Assembly: GCA_051294375.1 (NCBI GenBank)
Contig: CM119271.1
Location: 3,868,610-3,932,609 of the forward strand
Direction of reading: 5' to 3'
DNA: 64,000 nucleotides
DNA from: Paraspadella gotoi
Lineage: Eukaryota; Chaetognatha
The notes under the pieces are model-generated. The model was given only the letters and a program-made list of their open reading frames with translations. It made no database searches and was not told the DNA's origin. Numbering within the stretch: the first letter of the stretch is position 1; every line of letters begins with the position of its first letter. The position numbers were made by a program, and so were the translations under genes. This document shows positions 48,564 through 61,184 of this stretch, piece after piece.

Positions 48564-48777
48564 ATGAAGAAATAAGCAGAAATAATACGAAAAAATGAAT
48601 AAAATAATAATAATAATAATAATAAAACAAAAAATCCGTCGGAAATAAAGGAACATAAGAGAAAAAAACACCGTCTCGTTCGACGATTGTCAGTCACATC
48701 AGAAATCTGAATGATAATAGAAAGAAAGAAAGGAAAAAAAAAATTGATGGCTGAAGGACGTAAATATCCTTGAGAGA

Positions 48778-48843
<66 letters not shown>

Positions 48844-49249
48844 AGAAAAAAAGAGACAAAATGGCGATTAAGCTTCTAAGACTCGAAGTCGCGAAGAAAC
48901 CAGATTTTTCTTCGTATTTTTCAGTTGCGTCAACGAGAGTTCTCGCGGTGCAAGTGACTTTTAGGTCGGTCCCATTGGTCTATCCAACTAACGCTTTAAA
49001 TGATCATGAGTCTGGTAATATTGTATCAATTAAGTTTAAATCTGTAGGTAAGGTAATGTATCATGAGACCTTTTATGTTCATATGTATATACTTGTGCCG
49101 TAACGAGATGACCTAAAAAAGCGATTACAAGACCAGAAATTTGATGCATCATAATTTATAAAATACTAAATTATTTTAGATAATACTTGATAGATTGATA
49201 AGTCTTTTGTACTTCTATGAAATTAGTACAACCAATTGGTACAACCAAT

Positions 49250-49515
49250 ATATAAATATATGTGGAGAAGGCGCTACGTGGGCTGAAGATGACTGTCCGT
49301 AACTTCTATAACCCCCTCTAACAGCCATGGAACGGGTCCCTGGGCATGGAACCAGGCTTGAGGGTTTGCCATGTCCTCAAGGCGGCTTACGGCTCCTCAC
49401 GCTTCCCGCTGGGTAGGTACCGGGTTGGGATCGAACCCGGTACCTAGTGGTCATGAGCTGATGGCTTTACTCAATGAGCCACCGGGTCACAACTGAGAGG
49501 GTCATGATTCTAGGC
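49250..49515 (-). mobile_element. tRNA-derived SINE with intact Pol III promoter, copy C
   Basis: Same as the 37040-37303 copy, with A box at 49470-49481 and B box at 49427-49437. Here GATTCTAG runs straight into GCGGGGTGAACC, showing that the 25-N gap beside the B copy hides no sequence. Confidence 0.75.
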
Positions 49516-49621
49516 GGGGTGAACCTAGGCAATGCCCGACTACATATATATCATACTTCCATAATCATTATGATCATATAAAATAGAGTCACATGTATTT
49601 AAGTAAATGTGGAATATTTTA

Positions 49622-49720
49622 TGAAATTGGTAAAACCAATATAAAAATTAATAAATCAGCTATCTCGCCCCTGACTTTGAACAGGCTTTGGTGGTTTAAG
49701 GCCTCCATCACTCTTACAAG
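49622..49720 (+). repeat. Dispersed repeat end, opposite orientation, block C
   Basis: Same as 37436-37535. Confidence 0.55.
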
Positions 49721-50104
49721 ATAATGACATAGCAGGTCCCTGCAAGCTTATGCAATATTTGTTTGTTTTAATTGAAAATTGCAGATAAGTGATCAACAAT
49801 AAATTGTTTATTTGATATAAATATGTACCACTTATATACTATATAGACATATAATTTCCCAAAAATGAATATAATAAGAAAATTACTGCGGCATGATACA
49901 TCGAAATTACTGTTCTTGTTTTTTCAAATATTTTTTTTTTAAAATCAAACATTTATTTTTAGTCAGAAGATTGTTAAGTCGGTGTGGGGGGGTTATTTAA
50001 TTGGTCTGACCTTGGAGTGTTGGGTTGTTGATTAGGAATGGCACTGATACTTTGCTCGTCTGGTTCTGCAGATCTATACATCTTTTGTTGATAGCGATGG
50101 GTAT

Positions 50105-50189
50105 TATCTTGTGTATTTTTCGTTTTGTTACATAAAATTTATGTCAAAAAAAAATTATGCCAGTTATTACGGACCTTGGCTTTCCATAA

Positions 50190-50258
<69 letters not shown>

Positions 50259-50681
50259 CGAGCTAACGCTGGACCAGAGCCAGAATTAAAAGAAGATAAA
50301 GAACTGAAAAAGAGGAGAAAGTCTTTTGTTTGTGGAGCGAGAGAATTTCCAAATCCCGGGATGATTAATTTCTGCTCATTACGCTCAATAGTAAAAGAAT
50401 AAAATTAATTATTCCCATGAAAAATGTCGTAAAAGTTAAATTGCAGGATCATCTAAAAACTATTGGAAATGTAAAAAAAAATTCAATGTAAACACATAAA
50501 CTAATCAATGGAATCAATCAAACCAATCTAATCAATGGAATCAATCAAATTAACCAAAATAATCTAATCAAATCGAATCAAATCAAATCAATTACATTAA
50601 ATAAAATCAATAAAATCGATTACATCAAGTCATCAACTACTCTCAATCAATCAATCAATCAATCCTTCAATATTTAATCAC

Positions 50682-50718
<37 letters not shown>

Positions 50719-50854
50719 GACAAGCACCTACCTTAAAGTCGACGAAGCCCAAAACTCCTTCTTTCCTTTTTAAAACAGACTCAGTCCTCGTTGAGGATTA
50801 AAAGACGGATTTAAATACGTGGCGTTGGATTAATTAATTAATTAGCCTAATTAG
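50105..50854. other. Unique flank with (GA)n and (AATC)n arrays
   Basis: (GA)n at about 50189-50254 with one AAA interruption. Degenerate AATCAATC/AATCAAATC sequence covers 50500-50720, becoming pure (AATC)n at 50685-50717. No ORF or RNA gene seen. Confidence 0.8.
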
Positions 50855-51122
50855 NNNNNNNNNNNNNNNNNNNNNNNNNNNNNNNNNNNNNNNNNNNNNN
50901 NNNNNNNNNNNNNNNNNNNNNNNNNNNNNNNNNNNNNNNNNNNNNNNNNNNNNNNNNNNNNNNNNNNNNNNNNNNNNNNNNNNNNNNNNNNNNNNNNNNN
51001 NNNNNNNNNNNNNNNNNNNNNNNNNNNNNNNNNNNNNNNNNNNNNNNNNNNNNNNNNNNNNNNNNNNNNNNNNNNNNNNNNNNNNNNNNNNNNNNNNNNN
51101 NNNNNNNNNNNNNNNNNNNNNN
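50855..51122. other. Assembly gap (268 N)
   Basis: Run of N; content unknown. Confidence 0.99.
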
Positions 51123-51423
51123 GGAGATGAGTAAGTGGCTTAATTAAATTTTATTCGTTAAAAAGTTTGAATAATTTATTTCGAGAGGACGATGAATTGA
51201 GAAAATGATGTATGAATTTGAATAGCAAAACAATGTTAAATTTACAAAATAATAAAACCTACAAAAAAAGAATCAAATCGGTCGTTGACAGTTACGAGTT
51301 GTTCTCTTTTTTCTTAAAATTAAGTCGAGCGAAAACGAAAAAGAAAAAAAAAGACACATTTTTTTCCCCCTCGTTCACTTTTATAGAGGCGTTGAGAAGT
51401 CACGCCCACTTGACAACGAAAAG

Positions 51424-51456
<33 letters not shown>

Positions 51457-52285
51457 TATCGTCGTCATCGTCGTTATCGTCGTCGTCATCGTCGTCGTCT
51501 GTGGCGTCTAGATCTAAACGCCTTTTGTCCTTTTTCTCCAAATGTCATTTTTCATTTTTTCTGTGACGTTGGTTCGTCGCCTTGTCGCCAGGTCGTCAAA
51601 CGCAGGAGTGTCATCCCTAGCTGGAGAAGATGTAGCAAATTCAAGTAGTCATCTCTAGTAGTTTATTTTATAAGTTTGCGACTTTTTAAAACAAAATTTG
51701 ATAGTAAAAAAAGACGAACGTTGCGTAATAATATTATCGTATCATCGCATAATTCATATACATGAAGTTTCGATCAATCGTTACGGGTCCATACGATATG
51801 AGGACAAACTTAATATTGTAGAAAATGTTTATTATTATGTTTATTATTATGTTTATTATGTTTATTATTTAAAGATGGCGACAGTGATAGATCTTCATAA
51901 ACATACGTCGGGAATTTGAAAAAGAAAAATGGCGGTGGAAAATGAAAGAAAATGGCGAAAAAATGGAGGAGAAAATGGAAAGAAAAATGGAAAAAGACGA
52001 AGGAAAGGAGAGAAGAAGAAATGGAAATCGTGGGAGGATGAGGAGGAGGAAGAGGAGGAGGAGGAGGAGGAAATGAAGAGGAAGAAGAAGAAGGGGAGAA
52101 AAAGGTGCGGGTGGTGAATGAGAATATATCGAAGATTCCTCTTGCATTAGTATATTTTAAACCATATTGGTCAAATAGGACCAACCAACATTCTCATACA
52201 CTACCGTTTCCATCAGGGATTTATTTTTAATTGATTAATGACTGAAGTTATTTAGTTAAATAGAAGAATAGATTAGTAAAATAAT

Positions 52286-52336
<51 letters not shown>

Positions 52337-53073
52337 GAGAGATATTCCCCAATTCACGAGGTGCAAAATAGACTGCGTTATAAACCAAATTTGCATAATG
52401 TGATTCCAACGGCAGAGAACCTCACGTATCCATAAGATGTAAAACTCATTAAATTTCGCGTCGAATTTCGTCTTCGTGCTTCTTTCGTTCGACAAGATTC
52501 CGTTAGATGGCGATCGGCTTTCGAACGGTGAGAAATGATGTCCGACACTATTTATCAAGAAATTAATACGAAATACCTACGAGAGCGCTTTACTTTTAAA
52601 TTCGGTTTATATAGGGATAAACATCTTTGCGCATATTTGTAGTGTTTTATATAGAGCATCGATTTTAGTTAATTAATTCATGCTATTGGTTAAGCGTCAT
52701 TTTTAAATCTCACATGTCCATTTTTTTTAATTTAAAAGTTCTTTGGAAAGATATTTTCTTTTCTGTGATTTGGTGGTTTTGATAATAAGCAAAATATCTC
52801 AACTGCTGTTAGTTGTAAAAATATCTAGTCACAAAAAACTGTAACTTAGTTTAATACCGTTATATTGTTCATCGTCATTTAATTGGATTAAAAGAACAAA
52901 ATACAAACGATTTTTACCGATGACGAAATCAACATTCAACAAAGTCGACAAAGAAGGAAATAAATAAAATTCTTATTTGAAAATATTAACTCAAAGTCGA
53001 ACTCAATTTCTTCTCCGCGTTATTGAAGGGAAGGGAAATCGGATTTTCATATTTGCGTCTACATTCTCTCTCT

Positions 53074-53153
<80 letters not shown>

Positions 53154-54396
53154 GTTGATTCCCAATGCAAAGACGCTCGCTCGCGGTCGGAAGATTCTCT
53201 CGGGATCACGCGCCTGAACGCTCGCGTCGATTTTGCCTGTCGGGTCTTGTGTCAAGATTGCCTGTCGGGTCGTGTGTCGAGTCAGGTCGAATCTCGGGTC
53301 ATCTGTCAGGTTTAATGTCATCCCTAGTTCGGTCACATTTCAGGTTACTTATCGCACATCGTACATCCCTCATTGAATGCCGCTTCAGGAAAAAAAAAAG
53401 CTTTTCCCTCTGTCTCTCTTGACAGGCTTGGTCATATAAAAACTTGATCTAGAGTTTCCCGTCATTTCCTCCTCGGTTCGCCTATTAGGTCCCTCGTCAA
53501 AAATCGGGTCGGGTCAAATCTCGAGTCATCTGCTCGGGGTTACATGTCGTCGGTCAAGTCGCCTGGTCGCTCCTCGCAGTCCTCAGCTATCTGGCGAGTA
53601 TGGCCTGTTAGACAGCCTGTTAGACAGCCTTCTCCGGTCGCGTTTCTGCCAAATAGACAAGAGCTAGAGTAAATAACGCGTCGCGTCACTTGGCGCGCGA
53701 CGCGTCGAGTGACGAGTGTCCAGAATATTTTCGGTTCGGGGGGGGGGGGGGGAAAGAGGCGGGGGAGGTCACGTGACTGACCAATGATCCAGTTTTTTTT
53801 TTTTTTCTTTTTTTTTTTATGTCGTCGAGTGAAAAGATTTACTTAGATCGCCAATCAAAAGTGAAACAATCTAACTATTATACATCATATATATAATATT
53901 TTTTTTCCTTTTTTAGCCTCGATTTTTTTTTTGGTTTATTAATAATTAAAAAAAAGTAATAGTCACTTGCTCTCAAAAATTGTGTTTTTTTTTTTAAATT
54001 GAGGGGAAAAATATATACCGCCAAAACATACGAATATACAAACATATAAACATATAATAACTCGAGTTATTGAGCTCAACGTTCGTTCAACAAAAACGCC
54101 AAAAAAACTCTTCCCGAGCTTCTTTTCGATCGAGACGTCGCCACAATATTAATTGAATTAGTTTAATTAGTTAAGAAACTATTTCGACCAACTATAATTT
54201 AAAAATTGAAGTCGTTCCCTCAAAAAAGAGCAAAAAAGCCTTTCGCCAAATAAAAACGGTTGTCAAAATAGTTAAATAAAGAAAAAAATACCACCGACAG
54301 GTAAACGTAATTAAAACAAGTAACTCCAAATTTAGCAAATGATCATTTCAAGTATTTTAATGATAGATTTTCAAATGATTTTCAAAAAAAAAAAAA
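51123..54396. other. Intergenic sequence with simple repeats
   Basis: Holds a degenerate (GTC)n array at about 51427-51502, a GAGGAG/AAGAGG purine tract at 51925-52110, (GA)n at about 52291-52337, (CT)n at about 53065-53153, a GTCGGGTC-rich degenerate minisatellite at about 53215-53600 and a 12-G run near 53739. Every ORF in it is a translation of these arrays. From 52340 to 52980 and from 53600 to 54396 I see no recognisable feature. Any promoter of the downstream gene would lie here or in the following gap. Confidence 0.7.
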
Positions 54397-54681
54397 NNNN
54401 NNNNNNNNNNNNNNNNNNNNNNNNNNNNNNNNNNNNNNNNNNNNNNNNNNNNNNNNNNNNNNNNNNNNNNNNNNNNNNNNNNNNNNNNNNNNNNNNNNNN
54501 NNNNNNNNNNNNNNNNNNNNNNNNNNNNNNNNNNNNNNNNNNNNNNNNNNNNNNNNNNNNNNNNNNNNNNNNNNNNNNNNNNNNNNNNNNNNNNNNNNNN
54601 NNNNNNNNNNNNNNNNNNNNNNNNNNNNNNNNNNNNNNNNNNNNNNNNNNNNNNNNNNNNNNNNNNNNNNNNNNNNNNNNN
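54397..54681. other. Assembly gap (285 N) covering the 5' end of the gene
   Basis: Run of N directly before the first visible coding exon; the start codon must lie in it or upstream. Confidence 0.98.
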
Positions 54682-54683
54682 CT

Positions 54684-55619
54684 GCCATTTTCCTCTCTTT
54701 CGTCGTCGTCATCGTCGTCGTCGTCGTCGCCGGTGTCGACGAGACTGTGGACCACTGTCCCCCGGACTCGAACGCCGACTCGGACGTTTGCGACGCGGCA
54801 ATCTGCCTCAAATGCAGAGGGGTGAGTGGTGCGAGATAGAGACGGAAGTATTAGAGTGACGGACGGACTGACGTGTGAAGAGACGGAATTACGGACAAGG
54901 AGACTGACAGGCCTCACAGTTGTTTAGAAGGANNNNNNNNNNNNNNNNNNNNNNNNNNNNNNNNNNNNNNNNNNNNNNNNNNNNNNNNNNNNNNNNNNNN
55001 NNNNNNNNNNNNNNNNNNNNNNNNNNNNNNNNNNNNNNNNNNNNNNNNNNNNNNNNNNNNNNNNNNNNNNNNNNNNNNNNNNNNNNNNNNNNNNNNNNNN
55101 NNNNNNNNNNNNNNNNNNNNNNNNNNNNNNNNNNNNNNNNNNNNNNNNNNNNNNNNNNNNNNNNNNNNNNNNNNNNNNNNNNNNNNNNNNNNNNNNNNAA
55201 AAAGTTAATAAATGAGCTATCTTGTCCCTGACTCACAATATAATGCCATAGAACCACCCTGAAAGATTTCAATCAAGGACCACTCACTCATTTCATTTTA
55301 AATTAACAAAACGAAAGAAACAAAAGGCCGAACGCAAACAAAACAAATCTGTCCCCCCCTCTGCCACCAACAGCCGAAGGGCGACGCCGGCGAAGAGTGG
55401 GTGAGATCTACCACATCGACGCCCTGTTCCGGAACGACCAAGGGCGACCGCGACGCCGTCTGCGCCGGCGCCAAGGACAAAAGCAACGCCGAAGCCGTCT
55501 CATGCAAGACTTGCAAGAAACCCGAAGAGGTGAAAAGCGGCGCCGGGATGTTGACTCCTCGGGTTTTGGCGTTGGGGCTGCTCGGCGTCGTCGGGATCAT
55601 CGTCCAGAGCGTCTTTTGA
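54684..55619 (+). CDS. Small cysteine-rich, probably GPI-anchored secreted protein (5'-partial, two visible exons)
   Basis: Visible exons: 54684-54821 and 55374-55619 (stop TGA), joined in phase 0 by donor GGG|GTGAGT and a C-rich acceptor ending CAACAG|CC, giving 127 residues without a visible start Met. Residues 2-17 are hydrophobic (signal-peptide core ending Ala-Gly). Eight cysteines lie at 25, 36, 41, 44, 64, 76, 90 and 93, forming two similar modules, C-x10/11-C-x4/13-C-x2-C, one per exon. After Ser101-Gly-Ala-Gly comes a hydrophobic tail (110-127) running to the stop, the usual layout of a GPI-anchor signal. Third positions are rich in G and C, unlike the flanks, which supports coding. 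The role is unknown. It resembles small Ly6-like surface proteins in layout, but I cannot match that family's cysteine pattern. Further exons could be hidden in the gaps. Confidence 0.75.
54933..55198. other. Assembly gap (266 N) within the intron
   Basis: Lies between the two coding exons. A further exon could be hidden, although the visible exons already join in frame. Confidence 0.98.
55199..55295 (+). repeat. Diverged dispersed-repeat fragment in the intron
   Basis: TTAATAAATGAGCTATCTTG followed by TCCCTGACT matches the AGCTATCTCGCCCCTGACT part of the repeat at 49622-49720; beyond that the similarity fades. Confidence 0.4.
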
Positions 55620-55995
55620 ATCTTTGTTTTTTTATTTGTTATTTTTAATTGTTTTGTAAATACAACGGTGCGGCGTTAGTTTTGTTTCGTTTTGTTTCTT
55701 TGATAAATTTACAGTCGTCGGTTTACTAAAGCCTTATTTATTCGCATCAAATTAGTTATCCTAGTACCGCTTGGATTTAGTTCGTAAGCTTCATAAACTA
55801 TTTACATACTGCATCGAATCCTAAACAAACTGCGATGTTTGTTTAATTTTTAAGTGATCCATTTGCATCAATGCTTCACGGCCCGTCTCACAATGCGTCA
55901 CGAAAACGACTCGGCCTCGTAATCGTAATCGATTTTGGTCCGTGAGACGATTAACAATGACGACGACATTTTTGTCAAATTTCCTTTTTGTTTCC
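55620..55995. other. 3' flank of the cysteine-rich gene
   Basis: T-rich sequence after the stop codon. No AATAAA is seen in the first 100 bases; GATAAA near 55701 is a possible variant signal. Nothing else recognised. Confidence 0.5.
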
Positions 55996-56477
55996 NNNNN
56001 NNNNNNNNNNNNNNNNNNNNNNNNNNNNNNNNNNNNNNNNNNNNNNNNNNNNNNNNNNNNNNNNNNNNNNNNNNNNNNNNNNNNNNNNNNNNNNNNNNNN
56101 NNNNNNNNNNNNNNNNNNNNNNNNNNNNNNNNNNNNNNNNNNNNNNNNNNNNNNNNNNNNNNNNNNNNNNNNNNNNNNNNNNNNNNNNNNNNNNNNNNNN
56201 NNNNNNNNNNNNNNNNNNNNNNNNNNNNNNNNNNNNNNNNNNNNNNNNNNNNNNNNNNNNNNNNNNNNNNNNNNNNNNNNNNNNNNNNNNNNNNNNNNNN
56301 NNNNNNNNNNNNNNNNNNNNNNNNNNNNNNNNNNNNNNNNNNNNNNNNNNNNNNNNNNNNNNNNNNNNNNNNNNNNNNNNNNNNNNNNNNNNNNNNNNNN
56401 NNNNNNNNNNNNNNNNNNNNNNNNNNNNNNNNNNNNNNNNNNNNNNNNNNNNNNNNNNNNNNNNNNNNNNNNNNNNN
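55996..56477. other. Assembly gap (482 N)
   Basis: Run of N; ORFs drawn across it are meaningless. Confidence 0.99.
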
Positions 56478-56607
56478 TTATTTTCTCCATTTTTTAATAT
56501 CATTCGCGACTTTTTTCTCCTTAATTTTCTCATACTTATTTTCCCCAGAACGCCCCATTTTGTCTTATATTCGAAATTAGGTAATTTTTTTTAAATTTAA
56601 GTGTAGG

Positions 56608-56720
56608 AGTGTTTAGGGTTAGGGATTAAGGTTAGGGTTTAGGGTCAGGGTTAAATGTTTAGGGTTACCATTGCAGGATTTGGGTAAGGGATTGGTTAAA
56701 AGTTTAAGAAACATGGTTTA
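56608..56720. repeat. Degenerate interstitial TTAGGG tract
   Basis: GTTTAGGGTTAGGGATTAAGG, then GGTTAGGGTTTAGGGTCAGGG and GTTTAGGGTTACC. Irregular units within AT-rich sequence, followed by no terminal structure. Confidence 0.75.
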
Positions 56721-57099
56721 GTTAAATATTATGGATAAATATAAAAGAGGTGTCCTCTCGAGTAAGAGAGCAATTTCTTTTCTCACTCATTTTGCCATCT
56801 CCATCTCTCAAACCCTTCTTTTTTCCTTTTATATTTTTGGATCTTTTTGAGAAAAAGAAAAAAAAAATAATCGGCGCCAACGGACAAAGATGCAGTCAGC
56901 AATTTTTTTTTTCTTTTGACGTGAGAAAGATAACGGGATCCGCGTTGACGACGACGACGACGACGACGACAACGTGACTAAAAGAAAGTGTATTCACAGT
57001 CATTATTTGTTTTTAAAAAAAAGAATTCTCAATCTCAAAATAAATACGAAGTTTATAAAAGATTATTTAATAACACAATACGACATACTAAAACAAAGG

Positions 57100-57340
57100 A
57101 CGATAAAATTCGACGCCATTTTCTCTCGGAAGGTGAATGGTAACGACAAACAACGACGCCGATAACAACGACGACTGACGACCTCGACGACCGACCAAGA
57201 CGCAAATATGAGAGACAAAAGGATCTTTTTTTTTTCATTTCTTTCTTTTAACGATGGTCGTAAAGGAAAACACCCGGTTAAGTCAACCGGAAGAGAACAA
57301 TGCGAAATTGGAATCAAGGATCAGAAGAGGAAAAAATCGA
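57100..57340 (+). repeat. Satellite leader, copy 1
   Basis: Shares, in order, AAGGTGAATGGTAACG, CGACGCCGATAACAACGACG, AAATATGAGAGACAAAAGG, GTAAAGGAAAACACCCGG and TTGGAATCAAGGATCAGAAG with 61430-61680, allowing for small indels. Both copies lead straight into the GACCGACC satellite. Preceded at about 56950-56973 by a short ACG triplet run. No gene recognised. Confidence 0.8.
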
Positions 57341-58290
57341 CGACGACCGACCGACCGATTGATTAATAATTACTAAACCGGACCGACCGATTGATTTAAT
57401 ACATTACTAAGACCGACCGACCGATTGATTAATAATTACTAAGACCGACCGATTGATTAATAATTACTAAGACGACCGACCGATTGATTAATAGAATTAC
57501 ATAGACCGACGACTATATACAAGACCCGACCGATTGATTAATAATTACTAAGGACCGACGACCGATTGATTAATAATTACTAACGACCACGACGATTATA
57601 AAATTACTAGAGACCGACGACCGATTGAATTAAATTACTAGACCACCGACCGATTGATTTAATTTACTAAGGACCACCGACCGACCGCATTATTAATAAT
57701 TACTGAAGACGACGACCCGACCGATTGATTAATTAATTACTAGACCGACGACCGATTGATAATACTCAAGAGACCGACCGATTGAATAATAATTACTAAG
57801 ACCGACGACCGATTGATTAATAATTACTAAGACCGACCGATCCGACCGGATGATTAATAATTACTAAGGACCCGACCGACCGACCGACCGATTGATTCAT
57901 AATTACTAAAGCCGACCGACCACCGACTTGATTAATAATTACTAAGACGACCGACCGATTGATTAATAATTACTAAGACTGACCGACCGATTATATTATA
58001 ATTACTAAGACCGACCGAGAGGTTGCTGGTTATAATTAATTTCTTTGAAAGAGCCGACGCAGAACGCCGGAGAGAGACCGGATTTGATTAGAGTAGATAA
58101 TTAACCTAATGACGACCCGACCGACCGGACCGATAGATTCATTATTTACTAAGACGACGACCGACGATTGATCTAACATAATTACTAAGAGACCGCGGAG
58201 ACCGAGACCGATTGGAATGATAATAATTACTGATAGGCAGGGACCGAGAGCACGAGAGACGACCGCATTGATATAATAATGACTGAAGAG
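57340..58290. repeat. GACCGACCGATTGATTAATAATTACTAA satellite, block 1
   Basis: About 30 tandem units of 28-32 bp: two or three GACC/CCGA words, GATTGATTAATAATTACTAA, then the next unit. Many units carry single-base insertions or losses with no shared pattern. A non-repeat interruption lies near 58018-58095. Function unknown. Confidence 0.92.
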
Positions 58291-58860
58291 AGACCGATCC
58301 GAAGACCGGAAGAGAGAGAGAGATGTGAGTATGAATAAGTGTACTAGACGAAGAAACCGACGCGAGTGAAATGGAAAGTGCATGGGCGAGCCTGTATTTC
58401 GTATCTTTTAGATTTAAAAATCTTTGTGGAACAAATGTAATGTTTCTTTTTAAAATATATGATTGACCCTGCGATCGATAAAACTCCCAAAAAGAACCAC
58501 CGCTGTGACTTATTCGGTTTGAATAACAAAGATGTCGAAGATGCTTTCGATCACAACAACGATATCAAAAGGCTTATCATACTTTTCAAAATAATTTAAA
58601 CATTTTTGAGGGTATGCAATGTTTCCGTTCTTAGGCAAGGTTTTTCGTTAACTTTCTAAAAAAAATATAAACTATTTTCGGGTTTACGATCGCAGAAAAA
58701 AATCCAAACCCTTACTCCTAAATGTAATATAGGTTGTATCAATTTCAAAAAGCGAAATATGAAATAGTTTTAGTTAAAAGGCGGTAAACCAGAAGGTCCG
58801 CCCTTAGATCTTTTGATTTTTAACAAACCATCGAGCAACAAAACCTAAATAGGCCAGGAC
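58291..58860. other. Sequence without recognisable features
   Basis: After a short GA-rich end of the satellite, mixed AT-rich sequence without ORFs, repeats or RNA genes that I can recognise. Confidence 0.5.
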
Positions 58861-60720
58861 CAATTGGGACAGACCGACGGCACCCCAGAAACTTACCCAA
58901 CGCTACAGCACCCGCACCGGCCGAACGGGACCCGACCCGACCCCGACAAAACGTCGAACGAGTACTCGCGGCCGCACACCCTAATGAATTGAAAAAAGTT
59001 GTTCTTTTAACCCGTCATTCTCACACCTTAGCACCACGAAAAAGTATATAATTATGAATAACAATTTAATTTTCATCAAATGGAGAAGGCCCAGTGACGA
59101 GCTACAAACAAACAAAAAAAACTTTTTTTGCCAGTTGCGACTTAATTCTTCTTCCTACAGTCGCGAAAAAAGTAACTCAAAATAACTAAAAAAAAGTTTA
59201 CGAACAATGTAAGTCGAACATATCATCTATCGGCTTTTTTTTTTTTTTTCTTTTTGTTTATGTACATCGCACTGCCTCTCCTCCATTACTGAAAATTAAA
59301 TTAACGTTTTTCCCGCCCGCCAAAACCCACATTAAATGCCCACCCGAACCCTCCCCCCTCCAAAACACAATCATAACCTCCACACACAACCACGTAACGA
59401 CACGCCACTTGCCGACTATTTAGACCCTACGCGCGTTCCCCTACGTCGCCACCCCGCGCTGCATCCTACGCTCAATTCTGACCCGTCCCTACGGGCCTCC
59501 GGGGCCCTTCAAAAAGCTTCTCCCCCCACTCTGATTCCGCCACACCGCGGTTTGACCAGGAACGGCCGCTTGCGTCTCGCACGACTTGTTAAAGGTTTCT
59601 TCCCTGCCGCGCGCCAGCACGCCCCCATGAGCTGCAGACCACGCCAGCCAGCCCCCAGTCGCCGAGAATTTGCCCTATTCTGGCCGAACATCCGTGACTC
59701 CGGACGTCCTCTAGGACATGTTTGAACCCTGCCATTCTTCCTCAGGGTAATGGCCCCCGCCCCCAGGCACCGGTGCTTCTCGCCTCTTAGAGACCGTCTT
59801 CACCATCCGACCCTGCCTTCAATCTTGCGGGCAAGAAAGGCACGTCCGGTCTCCCCCGAAGCAATATGTCACCCTCCTAGAAAATCAACAGCCGGATCGC
59901 TGCCTCTTCTTTTTTCTCCCCGTCTGGGTACGTATTTCTTTTTACCATAAACAACCTACAAGTACGTCTTACCGCTCAGCTCACCTCTCCTGACACTATT
60001 CTCAAATTCATTCGTTTGCTCTCGCGCCCTCTAGCATTACTCTCATGACTTAACCTAACTCAGCCCTTGATATTGCAGAATAGCAAATACTACAAAAGTC
60101 TTCTTCCTTAGACGTTTGCCGCGATGCAAGAACGCAACTCAGGCGAACACACTTTCCTTTGGCTCTAACGCAACCATATCAATAGATAAAGTTCTTTAAC
60201 AACTTACCTACCACTAGCACTAGCTATCGTCCTGTTTACACCATCGCTCGCACTTCTTCGGCATCAGAACCAATCTAACTGACAAACATATCTAATCTGA
60301 CCATACTCGCCTTTTCCTTCTCATTTCTCTCCCTCCGGCCCGCTTACACCTTATATCCAAAATACTATTACACGACTAATATAACAATACAAATCTAATT
60401 TTTCTAAGAGTCCCATGACCTTGCATCGAGGCACTCCACACGTACCTCTCAAATTCACGAAAAAACCAACCATCCACCCCGCGGAATATCCACCTGCTGC
60501 CTCCCAGTACAGACACCCCCAATCGTCCCGTCCGGGCACATCACCGCGCCCACTGCGTCAACATCGGGCCAAACGCAGGCAACACCAGCATACACACGGT
60601 TCTTCCGGGATCCCCCCAGCCGCCCGCCGCAAATACGTCCTCAATCATATGTAGCCGGCAGCTTAAGGCCAGACTGACCCAACAAAACGCGCGAAGTAAA
60701 ACACCATTGACGACGGCGCG
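58861..60720. other. C-rich, G-poor segment of unknown nature
   Basis: The + strand is visibly rich in C and poor in G over most of this stretch (for example CCCGCCCGCC near 59315, then CCACCCGAACCCTCCCCCC). ORFs such as 59336-59725 (129 codons) are Pro/Arg/His-rich and show no domain, consistent with composition alone. It could be a decayed repeat, a divergent insertion or poorly sequenced filler. Confidence 0.4.
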
Positions 60721-61184
60721 GCAGGGAGGTAGGCAACGGGAGAGAGAAAAGCAGAGAGAGACGAGAGAGAGACGAGAGAGCATGAGGGCGGAGATTGATA
60801 CACGATGACGAGAGGCAAGAGATCGAGACGATGACGAGGACGGAGAGCAGAGAGAGACGAGACCGAGATATCTCGATCAGCCCGAGGCAGCCCATACGAC
60901 CGCAGACGAGGAGCAGACAGAGACTCTCACCCCGGCCACCGGTGCCCGAAGCCCGTTTCGTCGGAATCGGGAACCCGATAAACACCCCAACCGGTGACGG
61001 CGACTCAAAAGTGGGGGGGATCCGTGCCGACGAAGAGAGACGAGCCGAGAGACGAAGCGAAGCCGAGAAAGCTGATCGTGGCGGCGGAAATGAGAAAAGA
61101 AGCATTTCTCGCGAGACTAACACGACATTTAGAACCGATAGCAAGCCATATATTGACAAACTTGCCTACAACTTACATATAATC
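60721..61184. other. GA-rich sequence before an inverted repeat
   Basis: Irregular GAGAGACGAGAG sequence to about 60900, then mixed sequence. A 154-codon ORF (60795-61259) is Arg/Glu/Asp-rich without a recognisable domain, and I do not regard it as a gene. Confidence 0.4.

Noticed and set aside
54339-54917. Long ORFs across the N run
   Set aside because: N translated as X; only the part from 54684 on is interpretable and is annotated as the first visible exon.
55935-56594. 219-aa ORF and overlapping ORFs
   Set aside because: Almost entirely an N gap.
57340-58290. GACCGACC satellite considered as a CRISPR-like array
   Set aside because: Contiguous tandem units with no unique spacers, in an animal-type genome without cas genes.
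59336-59725. 129-codon Pro/Arg/His-rich ORF as a gene
   Set aside because: Composition follows the C-rich segment, no domain is recognised and no splice or signal features are seen.
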